From NCBI RefSeq assembly GCF_024139115.2, contig NC_085139.1, positions 18,075,284 to 18,139,283 of the forward strand: a stretch of DNA of 64,000 nucleotides. Reading direction: 5' to 3'. Shown here piece by piece: positions 31,666 to 44,994 of this stretch; position 1 is the stretch's first letter, and every line of letters starts with the position of its first letter. The stretch is from Armigeres subalbatus. Lineage: Eukaryota; Arthropoda; Insecta; Diptera; Culicidae. The notes below the pieces were generated by a model. It worked only from the letters and a program-made list of their open reading frames with translations, did no database searches and had not been told where the DNA came from. The translations under genes and the position numbers were made by a program.

Positions 31666-32480
31666 AACCGTCAATACGAATTTCATCGCTGAAGCTGTAC
31701 GAGTTAGATGAACTCCAAAACTAGGCGTCAAGTGGATGACAAATCAAAAAAATGGATGCAAGGCGTTTCTTTTGCGTTCTGGTCCGGAGTATGGGAAGTT
31801 CATTGTCCGGCGGTGAATGACCGGTATAAAAGGCATCTGAAGAACGTGGTCGACTCTCTTGTGAAGAAAGTTTCGACACTAGTGTGACGGCCACGCGGTA
31901 TTTCGAGTGCGGTGAATTAACACCAAAGATGTTACATTCGGGCGAAGTCAAGTGCGGTTCAAGTTATAGCGAGGAAAAAAGCTCCTAAGGACATAAAGCG
32001 CATCTAATAGAACCGGTAGTGATTGTATCACCGAGATAGAGGTCCTTAAGTTCAACGCCCGCCCGAATCAAATTTTTCAGAAGCTCCTCCTAAACAAGTT
32101 GTTCTAGTGCACCCTATTGAAAATCTAGTTCCGCTCGAACACGCCCTGATCGTAGATCAACAAACGATCTCGCGTCCCGTCGATGTTTCCCATCGCGAAG
32201 TATAACCCCGGTCGGTCTCGCCATTCAATCGACGAAAGTGACGTCAAACTCGTGACCCATCTCCTTGCGATACTCGGTGGCCTCCCACGGCCGCACTCTT
32301 GGACTCATCGCAACGGAAACCATCCTAATATACCCCCCACCCCCCCCAAAACGTTACAGGCATCCAATAACGATCAACACGTAACTCGGCGGGTCAACAC
32401 CACCACTATCGTGACCGTCGCTCACAGTGAGATTTGTGAGATTTGTGAGATCAACGGGCCGCAACTCATTCAAGGCGCCC
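31666..32480. other. Unassigned, GC-richer intergenic region
   Basis: No gene was recognised. The region is richer in C and G than its flanks and contains a good TATA box (31825-31833), a C-rich tract ACCCCCCACCCCCCCC at about 32335-32350, and no long open frame. It may be the LTR or leader of an unidentified LTR element, or a gene promoter. Confidence 0.35.
31825..31833 (+). promoter_or_regulatory. Candidate TATA box
   Basis: TATAAAAGG is a strong match to the metazoan TATA consensus and lies in a GC-richer stretch. A transcript would start about 30 bases downstream, near 31855-31865. No downstream gene was recognised, so its target is unknown. Confidence 0.35.
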
Positions 32481-32483
32481 TAC

Positions 32484-34355
32484 ACACTGATAAAAAAATA
32501 CACGTTCGATTCATGTTTTTCGGAATATGGATATTTTCAATCAGCTTACACCATCAATTCTAGTGCAATCCACATCACTACGATGTTCTTGACATCCTCA
32601 GTTCAAATGTCATTGTATACATCCAAATTCATTATTGATACACTACCATATGATATGCACATCCATGAATAACCATAACAAATACACGTTCGACTCGTGT
32701 GTTTCAGAATATTGATATTTCATTCCAAATTACACCATCAAGTCTGATGTATTTCACATCACTGAGATGTTCTTCACAAACTCAGTTCAAATGACTATGT
32801 TTATAGCAAATTATATAATTGATACACCACGATGTCATATGTTTATCTAAAACATGTTATGAATTACTTCAAACGAATTTGAGTATGCATTCAGACGATT
32901 CAGACGATCCTCCATGTGCATTATTTCAATAAAAACGGACAAGTTCATGCATGTTTCGAAAGGCCGCAACATTTTTCAATTTCAATTATCGATAAATAGT
33001 GAACTGATTTTATATTAATTTGCACTTATTAATTTATGAATAAAAAAGAAGGGACATTTTATTGTTGAGTGACCGGGAGGGCAGAAGATGTGTGGAACTG
33101 CAACCCTGCCAAATAAATGAAAAAAGTGAAGTTCACCTGCTATCTTAAGTAAAAACAAGTATAGTATAATGTTTGATTTAACTATTGAAAAAAAAAATAT
33201 ATAAACGTTTTTAAATCTACGAAGGAATTCTCAAAAAAATTAATCCATATTTTTCGGAACTGTAATAAAACGACAGGAATTGTAGATTTTTCACTTTTTT
33301 TTAAATAATTTGTTTTCGTTTAATTTAATCCATCCGGAATGCGACTTTCGTTATACGGTTGAATCCCATTAATTTAATACATATAATAATATTTTAAAAT
33401 ACATTTTCTTGCTCTGGAAAATCTGGCTGACCTGCTGTGGCTCCTCGTTTATGTTGAATCGCATCAGAGCATACTAAATTGGTACTTTTTCTAATTGATT
33501 GCATGTTCCCTTCCTGCTTTAGCAGCAGCAGGATCAAATAAGATTTATATTTATACTCAAAACGGCGAAGACGCATCGTCAATACCGGCCTCTTCCGACT
33601 ATCGTTTGCGACGTATGTACTTCGTGGCGGCTTCTTGCTAGCAGGAATAAGCACCGAACCGATCATGTTCTCCGGCAGCAGCTCTTTTATATGTAGGTAA
33701 CATGAATTTTTTGTGATCTGTGTGGATAATAAAAACCTTATTTACCGGTTGCAGATTTCGGAAAATAAAAGCACTTACCTGTTCGAAGACAAAATCGCCG
33801 GCCTCAGCTTGTAAAATAGTATTAGTTGATGTGGTTCAACTTCTTTTAAAATAATAAATGCAACCACCCACTGTGGATATTACATTTTTACCAACTTGAT
33901 TTTTTTTTCTATCTGTCCGGATATCAATTTCCGTCAGAGGTTCGAAAACCAACGAGACGTTTTTCTATACTTCCACCGTTGATTCGTCGAAGTTATAGGA
34001 AAACTATGTTTCTTGAAATGGATTTCGATCCGATGACGGAAATCGATATGCAATCATTATCATTATTAAAATGTGAAAGAAAACACGAAATTCACTCACA
34101 ATTCAAATGAAAATCAACACAATTATTCTTAGATATCATATATCAAACAAGCGACTATGACAAGTCGAGCAACCGAATTCGATTTGCTTTACACGTTAAT
34201 ACCGTGGGGTTTGTTTATAAAAAAATGCTCAGTTTTGAATGAGCCATGTCATCTGTTTTACACGTGATATTGATTTGTATTGACAACATGCGCAAATTCA
34301 TGTGTAGAACACACGGTCCTCTCGTGTATTTTTTTTATAGTGCATGCTAGCAAAC
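32484..34355. mobile_element. Possible large inverted-repeat element (AAAAAAATACACG ends)
   Basis: The left end CACTGATAAAAAAATACACG and the inverted right end CACTATAAAAAAAATACACG match at most of 20 positions. The interior starts with two tandem copies of a unit of about 185 bp (32497-32680 and 32681-32860). It is otherwise AT-rich, and a 90-codon minus-strand frame (33394-33666) has no recognised domain. No target-site duplication was confirmed. Confidence 0.45.
32497..32860. repeat. Two tandem copies of a unit of about 185 bp
   Basis: Both copies run AATACACGTTCGA..TCATG/CGTG, TTTCxGAATATxGATATTT, TACACCATCAA, CACATCACT..GATGTTCTT, CTCAGTTCAAATG and TTGATACAC. They differ at scattered positions, so the duplication is old. 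Confidence 0.75.
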
Positions 34356-34539
34356 GATTATCGTATACGTAAATACGTAAATAATAGTTGAAGAATAATG
34401 ACATGCTTTAAATACAAAGTTTTTTTATTGATTTTGCTTATTATTAGAAAGATTTTGTGCGGTCTATTCTATACTCCCTTGTTTGCCCTGAGAGAATTCT
34501 ACATACTAGCCGGGAATTACATTGCCCTAGTGAGAAACA

Positions 34540-37500
34540 CCAGAACGTTTCAAGGTGATAAATACCTTTTGCTGTTCGAAGAGTAACCACACGTATCAAT
34601 TTGTCCTTTCCAGGGTGCACAGTGACGATGCGGGAGAGTGGTCAGCAGATTGCTGGTAGCGATTTATCTACGACGACGATGAACATGCGACCGGGCTGTA
34701 TTTCATTGGCCGCATATCTCGTATCTCGAACCAATTCCTGTATATACTCCTTTCGCCAATGGCTCCAGAAGCGTTGTACGAGTAGCTGCCAGTTCTGGTA
34801 CATCCCAAAGGCGCAGTGTCGTTGCAGCTGATAGTCTGGGTCGGATATGGCGGAAATAGATGTTCCAATCAGGAAGTGCGCCTGTGTCAGCGCTGCTCAG
34901 ATCGTTCGAGTCGTTGGACATGAGCAGCAGAGGACGCGAGTTCATGGCATCTTCAATCTGATGCAGAACAGGGTAATAACATTCGAATGTAAAACTAGTG
35001 CTTCCTAGTTACCGAAATAAATGTTTCTTGGCAGTCCTGATCGCCGCTCTCATAGGTCACTAAAATGTGATGCCTTTGGGGGGGTCAAGCGCCAAGTAAT
35101 CCCTTTTAGGGCGCAAGTGGCGGAGATTTCTCCCTACTCTCTTTCACTGTGGAATCTAGCAAAAAGTTTAACCAATTCCCCTTTCGCTCCCTCGAAATTC
35201 TTGCTTTAATCCGAATTTTCCTCCAACTCGTCCTCATGTACGGTGTTTGTCTTCAGGTTGGCCAGGCTCCCTGAGGGTACGTTAACCAAGCAGGACCTTG
35301 CTCCCAAACGTCGTTGCTGACAAACTCGTCTACCAACATTCCACGAGACACCATATCGGCAGAATTTTCTGAGCCAGATATGTGATGCCATCTGCCGTCA
35401 TGTGAATAAGGCTGCACCTCGGCAACTCTATTGGCCATAAATGTATTCCACTTGCTCGGTGGTGCGCGAATCCAGTATAGGCATACAGCTGACTCCGACC
35501 AAAAGTGCGATGCTGACACATGTGTGCCAATTGCTTCCTTCACTCTATGATATAGATGCGCTAGGATGGCTATCTCCTGACTGTATCTGCGACTCAAAGC
35601 GAAACTGATCGGACACGGGTTCCCATCGAATTTCCAAACCCCTGATGGCTTCGCTAGGGCAGAACTTTAGGGTTGAAAAAGTGCCGATTTGATTGTATTC
35701 GAGCCCCTGAAGAACCTCCAAGCGATTAGACGTCCACTTCCGTAGCTCAAATCCTCCTTTGCTAAGTAGATCAGATAGTTCGGTCCGAAGCTGGACAACT
35801 TCTTCCACGGAATGAGCCTCTCCAATATAGTCATCGACCTAGACATTTTTGCGCAAAACCGGTTCAGCCAAAGGATACGCATCACCTTTATCCGTCGTAA
35901 GCTGCTGCAGAGTACGAGTGGCTCGATAAGAGGAAGGGGCTAGGCCATAGGTTATAGGATCGTTGCAGAGATCGGTCTTCTGGGTGCACTAATACTTGCC
36001 GGTACATTTTGACGATGTCTCCGACAAGGGCAACTGGATAAGTGCGAAATCTCAGGATGAGGGAAAGAAGGTCATCTTGGACCACCGGACCCACGCATAG
36101 TGCTTCGTTCAGTTGGAAGCCAGTAGGACTGGACTGGATTGTTGTTGAGCGGGATAAACAAGATTAGCGGAAACCGTAACGACCCATCCAAACACGCTGT
36201 CAACCAAGATTGATGGATAATTGCAAGCGAGCGGTACTAGGGAAAAAGTGACGAAAATGCTTTGCGCCAAGAACCATGTCGACTTGTTGCTTCTTGTTGA
36301 ACGAGGGATCCGCTAACGACAAGTTTTGGCGAATCTGCCAAGTCTGTACCGGTAATTCCTGAGCTGAGAGGTACGCTGTAACGGTGTCCATCAGCAGAAA
36401 TTATGCACCGCACTCGAAGCCTCTGCTTCGTAATTTAATACGAGCATATATTGACTCTCAAACCATCTCGAACTCTCAAACAAGCTACCAGCCCTTGGAT
36501 GGTGACATTCACTGAATCTCTCTTCAACTGTAATCTGCGTGCAAGACGATTAGTTAAGGGTTTGGCTGGGAGGCACTATCAAGCAGGACACGAGCAAAAT
36601 GGGCCTGACCGTACGCGTCGACGACTTTCATCAACACCGTTAAAAAGAAGAAGTTGGCGTTGTGTTGGCGTGGAAATGCGAGCAGAAGAAGATTTGTTGG
36701 TTGTCCTCAAAGCATCACCGGAATGCAATATACTGTGCTGGCGCTTGTTGCAATGCTTGCAGTTGAAGTTCGCCGGGCAATTTCGAGCAATGTGATTACC
36801 CTTCTGGCAATTATGGCAGAGACGTTTGCTAAATACAAGTTGTTGTCATTCAAGGTAAGAAAGGCGATTAAATTTCACATATTTCATCAAAAGATGTTCC
36901 TGGTTGCAGGCTGGACATTTGTTGCTGGAACTTGAAGTGGAGGCGCACGATGACAAACGGAAGAGAGATGTCCTTTTGAAAGCATGAACAGAACCAGACG
37001 GAGATGATGAGTTCTGATGATAAATCACCAGAATGGATTCCAAAACTCGCACTCGACGTTGGAGGAAATCGATTAAGCACTCATAATTCGGATCGTTATT
37101 GGTTGACGCGTAATCTTCCTAAGCTTTGAGTGTTTCATCGGATTTCAATGTGACCACCAGGGTGTGAAGTACCAGTTTTCCTTTCTTACCGATGGAATGT
37201 CGAAGAGTGCCTGGAGATGCTGCTTTTTCAACAAGTAGTCATTGGCATAACGATCGACCATTGCTTGCCATACTTCGTTGTAATTGGCTGAACTATCAGA
37301 TGCGTAGCTTCGCGCTTTAAAGCTGCCCTCAGATAATGGAACTTCTGAATCGCCGGTTCCTCGGCATTAGAGTGGATTAACGCCAAGAACGTATCATGAA
37401 AGCCCAGCCACTGCATATAGTCCCTATCGAACTCAGGAAGCGATATCGTCGGCAATTTTACCCCGGACAGAGCGGAAACATTTGTACCAGAATCAGGGAC

Positions 37501-37690
37501 ACGAGCGTTTTGAATAAGAACAGGAAGTTTTGCGATAAGATCGGCATCAATTTTGAAGTGTCGAGGTTCAAAGGAAGTCACGATGGGTGCCAATGTGAAA
37601 CTTCCGTCGATCTGTATATATCTTCGTTATTAACCTGCGTCAAAAATTCGACCCAGCGCTCTACTCCGCCCATTCCACCGCCGTTTGACG
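34540..37690 (-). pseudogene. BEL/Pao LTR retrotransposon, degenerate copy without clear LTRs
   Basis: Read right to left, gag is at about 37680-37100 (VKLPTISLPEFDRDYMQWLG). A CPAC zinc-knuckle part lies about 36900. A protease-like stretch is at 36391-36200 and reverse transcriptase at 36094-35890 (GPVVQDDLLSLILRFR). RNase H and linker follow at 35800-35250 (NRVAEV, SGSENSADMVSRG). The integrase C-terminus is at 34945-34590 (LNSRPLLLMSNDSNDLS). The integrase core is missing between about 34960 and 35230. Many frameshifts are present. This copy is separate from, and more decayed than, the element at 44817-49866. Confidence 0.8.
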
Positions 37691-37694
37691 TGTT

Positions 37695-38200
37695 TTAGAC
37701 ATGTCTTTGGATAACGGTGTCATTTTACTGCTAGGGGATTACAATCTCCCTTACTCTCAGTGGCATTTTGAAGACGATATCAACGGCTTGCTTCCTGTAA
37801 ATGCGTCCAGCGAGCAATACATTTATCCAATCGAATCAATCTCCACCAGCAGTCTGGTGCAAATCAATTCCATATCGAATCGTAATGGTAGAGCGCTTGA
37901 TTTTGTATTCACGAGCTTGTCGGACATCTTAGAAGTTTCTCAGTAAGCCTTGCCCCTCCTACCAACAGACGATCACCACTCGCCAGTGCTAATACAAATG
38001 GATGTTTGCTGTTTCGTACCTGATGAAACTGAACGCAGCCCAGACGTCGTAGATTTTGACTTCCAGTGTTGCGAATTTATCTTTCTCAATTTTGAACTTT
38101 CTACGACCAACTGGAATCAATGTCTCCAGGCGACTGGAAACTGGATAGCTGACTGGATTGTATCCTATCTGACTGGGCAGAAAATCTTACATTGAAACAA
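37695..38200 (+). pseudogene. LINE endonuclease fragment
   Basis: The frame from 37701 reads VILLLGDYNLPYSQW, then RNGRALDFVFTSL and, after an in-frame TAA at 37944-37946, LPTDDHHSPVLIQMD. GDYN and DHHSPV are the catalytic Asp/Asn and His blocks of the apurinic-like endonuclease of Jockey/CR1-type LINEs. The first half of the domain and all of the reverse transcriptase are absent. Confidence 0.7.
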
Positions 38201-39217
38201 ACTACAGGAAAAAGGAAGAAAAAAGAAGGAAAAAAGAGAAAAGCTGTAGTTTTTTTCCTGATAACTCGGTTGAATTCTCCCTGCTGATGTTTGCGTATGC
38301 ATTTTAATCAGTCACATCCAGATCTGTTTTATTTGCTTTGCAAACCTGAAGCAACTCATCGGTCAAGAATCTGCTTCCTATGTTGAAATGCTTTGTAGGG
38401 GAGCGGACCAGCACTGTGTCCAGAACCTATTTGGCCGTTTATACACCACGGTTTCCGTAAGCCAGTATCCTGCAATCCGGTCTCTGCCTTGCGTGCACCA
38501 AACTCACTTCCAAACTTCTGACAGTTCCCGTATTCAAAGTTCTCCATGGCTACTTTGTTATTTCTGTATGCTTGAATAAACTTTCAACGTGACTTCAACA
38601 AACGTATATTTATATATCGTATGAAACCCTACAGATTTGTGATTTATCAAACATGGACAAATAAATTCTATTGTATTTTGTTTTACTGGAGGGCACATTT
38701 ATTCACTGGTTTATTTTTTTTTACCTATACGAACGAAGAAGTTACATTACAGAAACAAAGTGTTCACGCTTTCCAATAGGTGTGCATCAGACAATGTTTC
38801 GTTTTTCGCATTCACAAGCAGCACCACGCAAAAACTTCCGTTGTGTTCGCAGAGTTCAGCTTCTTGACGGAGCCATTTAACAACAATTACCCGTTTGTCC
38901 AATCACGACGAAGACAGTTCCGGCGGGACAAAGGGGTTATTTACTATGAGATATTTTCGACTTAGTGTAAACAAAGGTTTGAGCATTTTCGTTGTTTTCT
39001 TGATTCTAAGTATTGACTTTCTGTTACACTCCTATATCCTGCAAGGCGGGAGATTTCCCGGACAGAGTGACAAGAAATTGGCAGTTTTTCCTTGTTCTAC
39101 GATTAGTTTTTTAAAATACAGAACATATTGTACTTAGCAGTTATAAATAAATTAAGGGCTAAAAGAAAAATCTCATTGATGAGGAGTTTGGGGGAGTCTT
39201 AGGGCTGGAGAAGGAAA
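38201..39217. other. Intergenic; presumptive 3' region of the LRR gene at its right edge
   Basis: No gene or clear repeat was recognised. The last few hundred bases are likely to hold the 3' untranslated region of the minus-strand LRR gene. No single polyadenylation signal stands out with confidence. Confidence 0.35.
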
Positions 39218-42200
39218 CTATCGATAGGCTTTATCGTCCTGATACGCCATGTAAGGATTCTGGCCTGAGTGTACCGAGTGCATCGATGCGGCAGACAGCT
39301 GCGAAGGGGGTGCCATCATGTGCTGATTTTGGTATTGATAGGGAATTCGCCCGATCGTCGAATAATTGGGTCGAGGCTGCGTATCTGGCGAAGAGCTCTG
39401 CTTGTAGGGCAAAGTTGCGTAATTCTGCCCGTACGGGGCCACCATTGGATAGATTGGAGTTGCTTTTCCATTCTTGTAGTTCACTTGCATACCGTTGGGA
39501 TGCATTGTAGACATTCCTATCGGAGGGCCCCGATAGGTATCGTTGTTCATCCGAACTCTACAGATACAAATAATCACGACCAGCAAGAATATGAACGCGA
39601 TTACTCCTCCCACAATTCCAATAATCAGCATGTCATCGTTGGTAATGGGCATTGCCTTCATTGGTGGCATCTTTGTCTTAGTTTTCGTCTTAGCCGTCGG
39701 AGCAACGCTCCATATAATATCTTGTTCGGTTGTTGGTGTCACTTTGGTGATAACTTGCGTAAATCCAGAAGTATAATTGGTGAACGTGATCGTGGATGTT
39801 CTGCTAGTAGTAGTAGTCGTTGTGGGCTTCTTTTGTTCGCATACCAGCTCATTGTCTCCGACTTCAATCAGCAATCGGCCTTGAACTCCTTCCGGTGAAG
39901 CACACTTCACTCCCGTAACCTTGGCAGCCATGATCCATCGTCTGAAAGCGCGGGCATGGCAATCACATTGAACTGGATTTGCATCCAAACCAGTGATCGC
40001 CAAACTATTTTTCCGATCATCCATAGAACTTAGGAAAGGCTGATTCAATGTTGTGATCTTAGATCCGGAAATGTCGAAATCAATGTGCGATGATCGTGGT
40101 AGAGGCAACAAGAGAGCTGGCGGTAATGAAGCCAACGACGTATTCTTCAAACTTACACTCAGGTACTTATTTCGTAATCCAGCAAAACTACCAGAAGACA
40201 AAGTTTGCAACATTCTTCCGTACAGACCCAAGTGGTTCAGCTTAGGGTGATCGATAACTTGGAGCTGATCCGATTCCAGAACCGAGTCCTTAACTTCAAT
40301 GTCGATCGCCGCCAGAGATGGCAATTCCTGAAGAATTCCTTGGACATCAATGTATCCCAGTTTGGCGAAATTGAAGGCCTCCAACACCGACAAGCTACTC
40401 AGAGACTTGAACGCATTCTTCTCCAATCGGGTAATCTCACTGAGATCGCGAATCTTCAACACTTTTAAGGCATCTAAGGAATCGAAAGCATGAGCCATGA
40501 TCATCTTGATCGGGTTCTTGGACAGATCCAGATAGCTCAGCAATCCCAGTTTGGGCCAAACTTCCTTCATTGTATCGATGTTTTCCAAATTGTTAGACGA
40601 AAGGTCCAACACTTCTAGCAGAGTAGTCTTATCGAACACTCGATCACCAACTGCACTGATGTTGTTCATTGTCAAATTCAATACCTGCAGATAGGGAGTT
40701 TCCAAGATTGGTAATCGCTCAATTCCCGTACCAGCCAGATTGATTCTTCTGGCGGTTTTCGGTTGTTCCAGCAGCATTTTTATCGCCTGCTCTGACAGGG
40801 AGTTGAAGGAGAAATCGATGTTCTTGATGTTCACCATCACCATATACGTGTTCGTCGACGGAATATCCTTCAACTGGTTGTTGCTCATGTCCAGCGTGTA
40901 AATACTATCGTACTGATCCTTCAGTGCATTAAATGGAATCGATTTGAAGCTATTGTTCTTAAGAATAAGATTTTCAACTTTCTGGATGCGGCTTTTGTCG
41001 AAGATACCCTCCGGAAGCTCTTGCAGAGGATTGTGACTCATGTCCAGCTTTTCCAAGCGGGACAGACCCTCGAAAATCCGCTCCGTCAATCGATCCAACC
41101 TATTCTGACTCAAATCGATAATTTGCAGCTGGGTTGAATTATGGAACGCCATATCATTCACAAACTCGATCTGATTGTTGGCAAAATACAATTCCCGAAG
41201 GTTCATATACCGTGCGAAATCCAGCTGATCAATCGTTGTCAACTCATTTCCACTAAGATCGATCACCTCCAGGAAATCCAAAGTGTTTGTCAACTCGGGA
41301 GCGAATCGCTGGATGTTATTCCGCGCCATGATTATCCTCCGCAGCCTTGGATGAATGCGGAAGGTGTTTGGAGCAAAGGCCGTGATCTCGTTTTCCGATA
41401 GATCCAAGGTTTCCATCGCCGTTTCACTGTTGAAGATATCGGCTTTGAATTCCTTTAGATTATTTCCACGCAGATTAAGCGTTCTTAAGTTAATGGTGTT
41501 GATGAATGATCGAGGCTTGATCGCCGTAATTTCGTTGTGCGATAAATCGACGTTGAACAAACTGCTCAGAGTCATGAAGGTGTTTTCATCGACCGTCTTC
41601 AGGTGGTTGTGACTCAGAAGAACGATCCTCAGCTCGGTGTTGTTGTGGAACAGATCCGATTGGATGCTCTTCAAACCGCAATCACTCATGTCAATTACTT
41701 GTAGTTTGTTCAGTGGGTAGATCATAGTGCGAGTAACCTGCGATACATGTTCGTTGCCGCTCATGTTTAGATACAAAAGGTTTCCAAGTCCATGGAAAGC
41801 GTCCACAGCCAGATCGTCGATGCTGTTGGAACTGATATCCAATCGGCGTAGTTTCGGCAAGACAATCTTCCGGAATGTCGAGATCTTATTGTAGGACATC
41901 TTAATTTCCATCAGAGTGCTGTCCAAACCTGCGAAAGTGTCCTCATTGATCACTCCCAAGCTGTTTCCGGAAATATCCAAATAGATTAGCTTCTTGAACG
42001 ATGTGAAACTATTCGCTGGTAACTCGCGAATAACATTCCTCGAAAGTGACAGATATCGAATGTTCTCCGGTTGAATTGATTTTAGAATGCTTGATGAAAG
42101 TGCCGCCACCCGATTGAAATCCAGATAAAGATTCGAAAGGCGAGGGAGTCTACCCAACGCGCTTCCCGGGATCAACAGAATGTTGTTGTCACGCAAGATT

Positions 42201-43323
42201 AGCGTCTGCAAGTTGTCCAAACCTTCGAAAGCGTCGTCCTCGATCGTGCGGAGCGAATTCAAGCTGAGATCGAGATACTTGAGCAATGTTTGCTCTCGGA
42301 ACGTTCCAGGAAGAACTGATGCTATCACATTGCGACTAATGTCTAAAATTTGTAGATTCTTCGATTGCTGCAAATGCTTCGATTCAAGTTTGTCGATGTT
42401 GTTTAGTGAAAGATTTAGCACTTTCAGTGACTCGATCGAACCCAAAGCAGCCGTTGGGAACTCCGCGATTAAGTTATCTGATAGATCCAACTTTTGGATC
42501 GAGTCAGCTCCCATGAAGGCACGTTCATCCACTACACTAATCAAATTCCCGGCAAGTAACAGTTCCTTCATCGTTGGCAAGCTGGAGAACGCATTCGCTT
42601 TGAGCATGTGAATTCTGTTATAGCGCAGATCTATCCGTTCCAGTTTGTTCGAGAATTCAAACGACTCAGCTGAAACGTTTTCGATCAAATTGTTCCGCAG
42701 TGAAATCAGCCTCAGAGCGGGAAGATCCTTGAAGGAGGTGGCTGGAATATCGGACAGTTTGTTGCCGTCCAGTTGAATGTCTTGCAGTTTGCGGCAGCCT
42801 ACAAAGATTCCTTCGTCCAATGCCATCAGCTGGTTACCGGACAGATCGAGGATCTTGAGGTTCTTCAGCGTTTGCAATTCCGTGGTGGAGAAGATCGGGT
42901 TCAAATTATCTCCCATTAGATTGTTGGCCAAACGCAACTCGATGATGTGTTCCTGTTTTAGAAAAAAAGATGAGTTCAATGAATGACTATGATTTGATAA
43001 GTGATCAACCTTACCCCAACACCAGAGAAGGCCTTATCCGGCAGTGATCGAATTCCATTGTTGGAGAAGTCTAATCGTCTAATGGCAGCATTCAGCATCG
43101 ACAGATCCTATGAAAAGATGGACGGATGTCAGTTTAACTCGGGCTAGTAATTATAGAATAGCACTGGCTATGATTTACCGGAATAGCGGTCAGTCCACTG
43201 CTTTTATGCGAAAGAGAAATGACCGGCAGGCCGGCAGGGAAACCGCCCGTCAGTGAAGTTCGTTCGCAGTCCACGGCAATGAATCCATATTGGCTATTAT
43301 TGCCTACGGCTTCGATGTTACAT
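39218..43323 (-). CDS. Giant leucine-rich-repeat transmembrane protein (chaoptin/artichoke-like), 5' incomplete
   Basis: Three exons, minus strand: 43323-43179, 43107-43015 and 42952-39218. All have consensus AG/GT borders and compatible phase and give about 1,320 residues. The start of the sequence has a Cys-flanked N-cap (CNIEAVG ... VDCERTSL). About forty LRRs of the LxxLxLxxNxL type fill residues to about 1,070. A C-terminal cap (NPVQCDCHARAFRRW) follows, then a Thr-rich stalk. Next come a membrane helix (IIGIVGGVIAFIFLLVVIIC) and a basic, Tyr-rich cytoplasmic tail of about 110 residues (YATLPY, YSTIGRIPY). Drosophila relatives act at the cell surface in adhesion and sensory-organ integrity; the membrane helix here differs from GPI-anchored chaoptin. 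The signal-peptide exon lies upstream and was not identified. Confidence 0.9.
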
Positions 43324-44816
43324 CTGGAATTAAATGGGGGAAGAAGGGAGAAAATTAGATCAATGAATAGTTTGCGTCGATTGATAGATGAACGAAACGA
43401 TCATTACGTATTGATTCGTAAACTCCATTTTCTGAAAATTGAATGTTTCTATAAAAGGTTAGATCAATGTAGGTTAGATGTCTGAACATTCTTCTTATAT
43501 TCGAATACACTATTTTCAATCATTGTCGCATGATCTTCATGGATAATTTCCCAACTTCAAATAACAGTTTTCCTTTTAAAAGTAGTATTCATAAGCGAGT
43601 AGTTCGATTCGGTTTCCAATGTAAAGACTATGAGAATGATTCCCTAGGTTTCATAATTAACGCTATATGTTCGCAGAATTCCTATCACGTTAGCGAATGA
43701 CGCTACATTACATAAGAATTCAAATCTCATCGCAAATATTCACAACACAAAGTGTGAAAATCGACGACGCTGTGTCATTAACCTTCACCTGATCATGATG
43801 GATCGACAAAAAACAAAAAAACAACCTTCAATTAAGCACACCGAACGATCGAATAAATGATCATTGCTTACCGCCGAAGTCACGCCGATTTTCCGGCTTC
43901 ATCAGCATAGTAGAACCCATTAAGAGCCTTTACAGCCACTCAAGAGGGCCCGATTTTCTTCGTTCGGATTTGAACGCGACCGCAGTCTATCGTCAGTATC
44001 TATTTTGTTTCTGATACGTACCTACGATTAGATTCAAACGAGCCTTGCGATCAATGCCGTTGACAATGACTTTGGTCCGTGAAATTCACCCTTTCACTGT
44101 GTCGTCGAGAAGAGCCACCGCCACCATGTGACCGACTGGGGGCAATCAAATCAAGCATAATTGGGCAGGTCATAAACAAAGGGGTGAGTTTAATCGAATG
44201 GAAATCGAAGGTTTCCGCCATCATCGGATGCTCATTCACCAGTGGAATGCATTGTGCAGTGTTGGTTTCACCTAAATGAAGTTGAAAGAAGATGGGAATT
44301 GCCTTTTTTGGGAAAGTTGCAAAAACTGTCTCACATTATTTGTGGATGTCCGTTCAGGGATATTTCATGAGTCGTTTGTGCATCCAATTATAGATGGATG
44401 GAGCAATTTCTGCAGCAGTCTCACTTTTTGGCACTATATCCAAACAAGGCAATTAGCCTCATTTTTGTGTTTCATCAGAAAAAAACTAGGATTGCTACAA
44501 TTCACCCATTGAAGCTATACGTATGATAGACATTCAGCTGCGTAAATGCATTTCAATTTGAATAAATGAATGAGACAAACGGAGGATGTGCTTACGGTTC
44601 AAGTATCAAACCGAAATGCGGAACCCTAAATGTTTTCTATAGTTCTGAGTTGATAAATTGCAAAACAATCCTCTGCTTGTTTCTTTGATCTTGTATTGAA
44701 ACCACTTCAAGGACAAAAGTGCGTGAAAAGTCGAAAGGAAACTGAACAAATTTTTCGTTTTTTTCCACAAGTCATTTTTAAAATCAGTTCAGTTGCTGTC
44801 GTCGTCAGGTGCAGAC
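43324..44816. other. Intron or upstream region of the LRR gene; nothing else assigned
   Basis: The first visible LRR-gene exon begins with an AG acceptor at 43324-43325 (minus strand), so at least the start of this stretch is intron. A GGCG/GTAAGC donor-like sequence on the minus strand near 43872 is not linked to a usable frame. No repeat border was recognised before the LTR at 44817. Confidence 0.45.
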
Positions 44817-44994
44817 AGAAACCCGGTGTAATAAACTGTTTTTGCTAGTCTCACCCAAACAAGTGTTTTTCTATTCGGTATCCGATAGTGCAAGTTAAGT
44901 GAACAGGTCAGGACGAAGCCATTGACCTCGAAGTGCAGCTCTGGACCTTAAAAACTTAAGTATACAGTCCACAAGTAGTGCAAGATCCAGAACA
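44817..44994 (+). repeat. 5' LTR of the BEL/Pao element
   Basis: It runs from (A)GAAACCCGGTG to CCAGAACA. The first base of an expected TG is changed here, while the 3' copy keeps TG..CA. TGGTCCTTCGAGACGG, the likely primer-binding site, follows directly. Confidence 0.8.

Noticed and set aside
39269..39898. 209-codon plus-strand frame and other plus frames across 39.2-43 kb
   Set aside because: They are antisense to the LRR exon and lack domains of their own.
43860..43920. First exon of the LRR gene near a GTAAGC donor
   Set aside because: The phase needed to join the exon at 43323 gives a stop codon, and no signal peptide is encoded.
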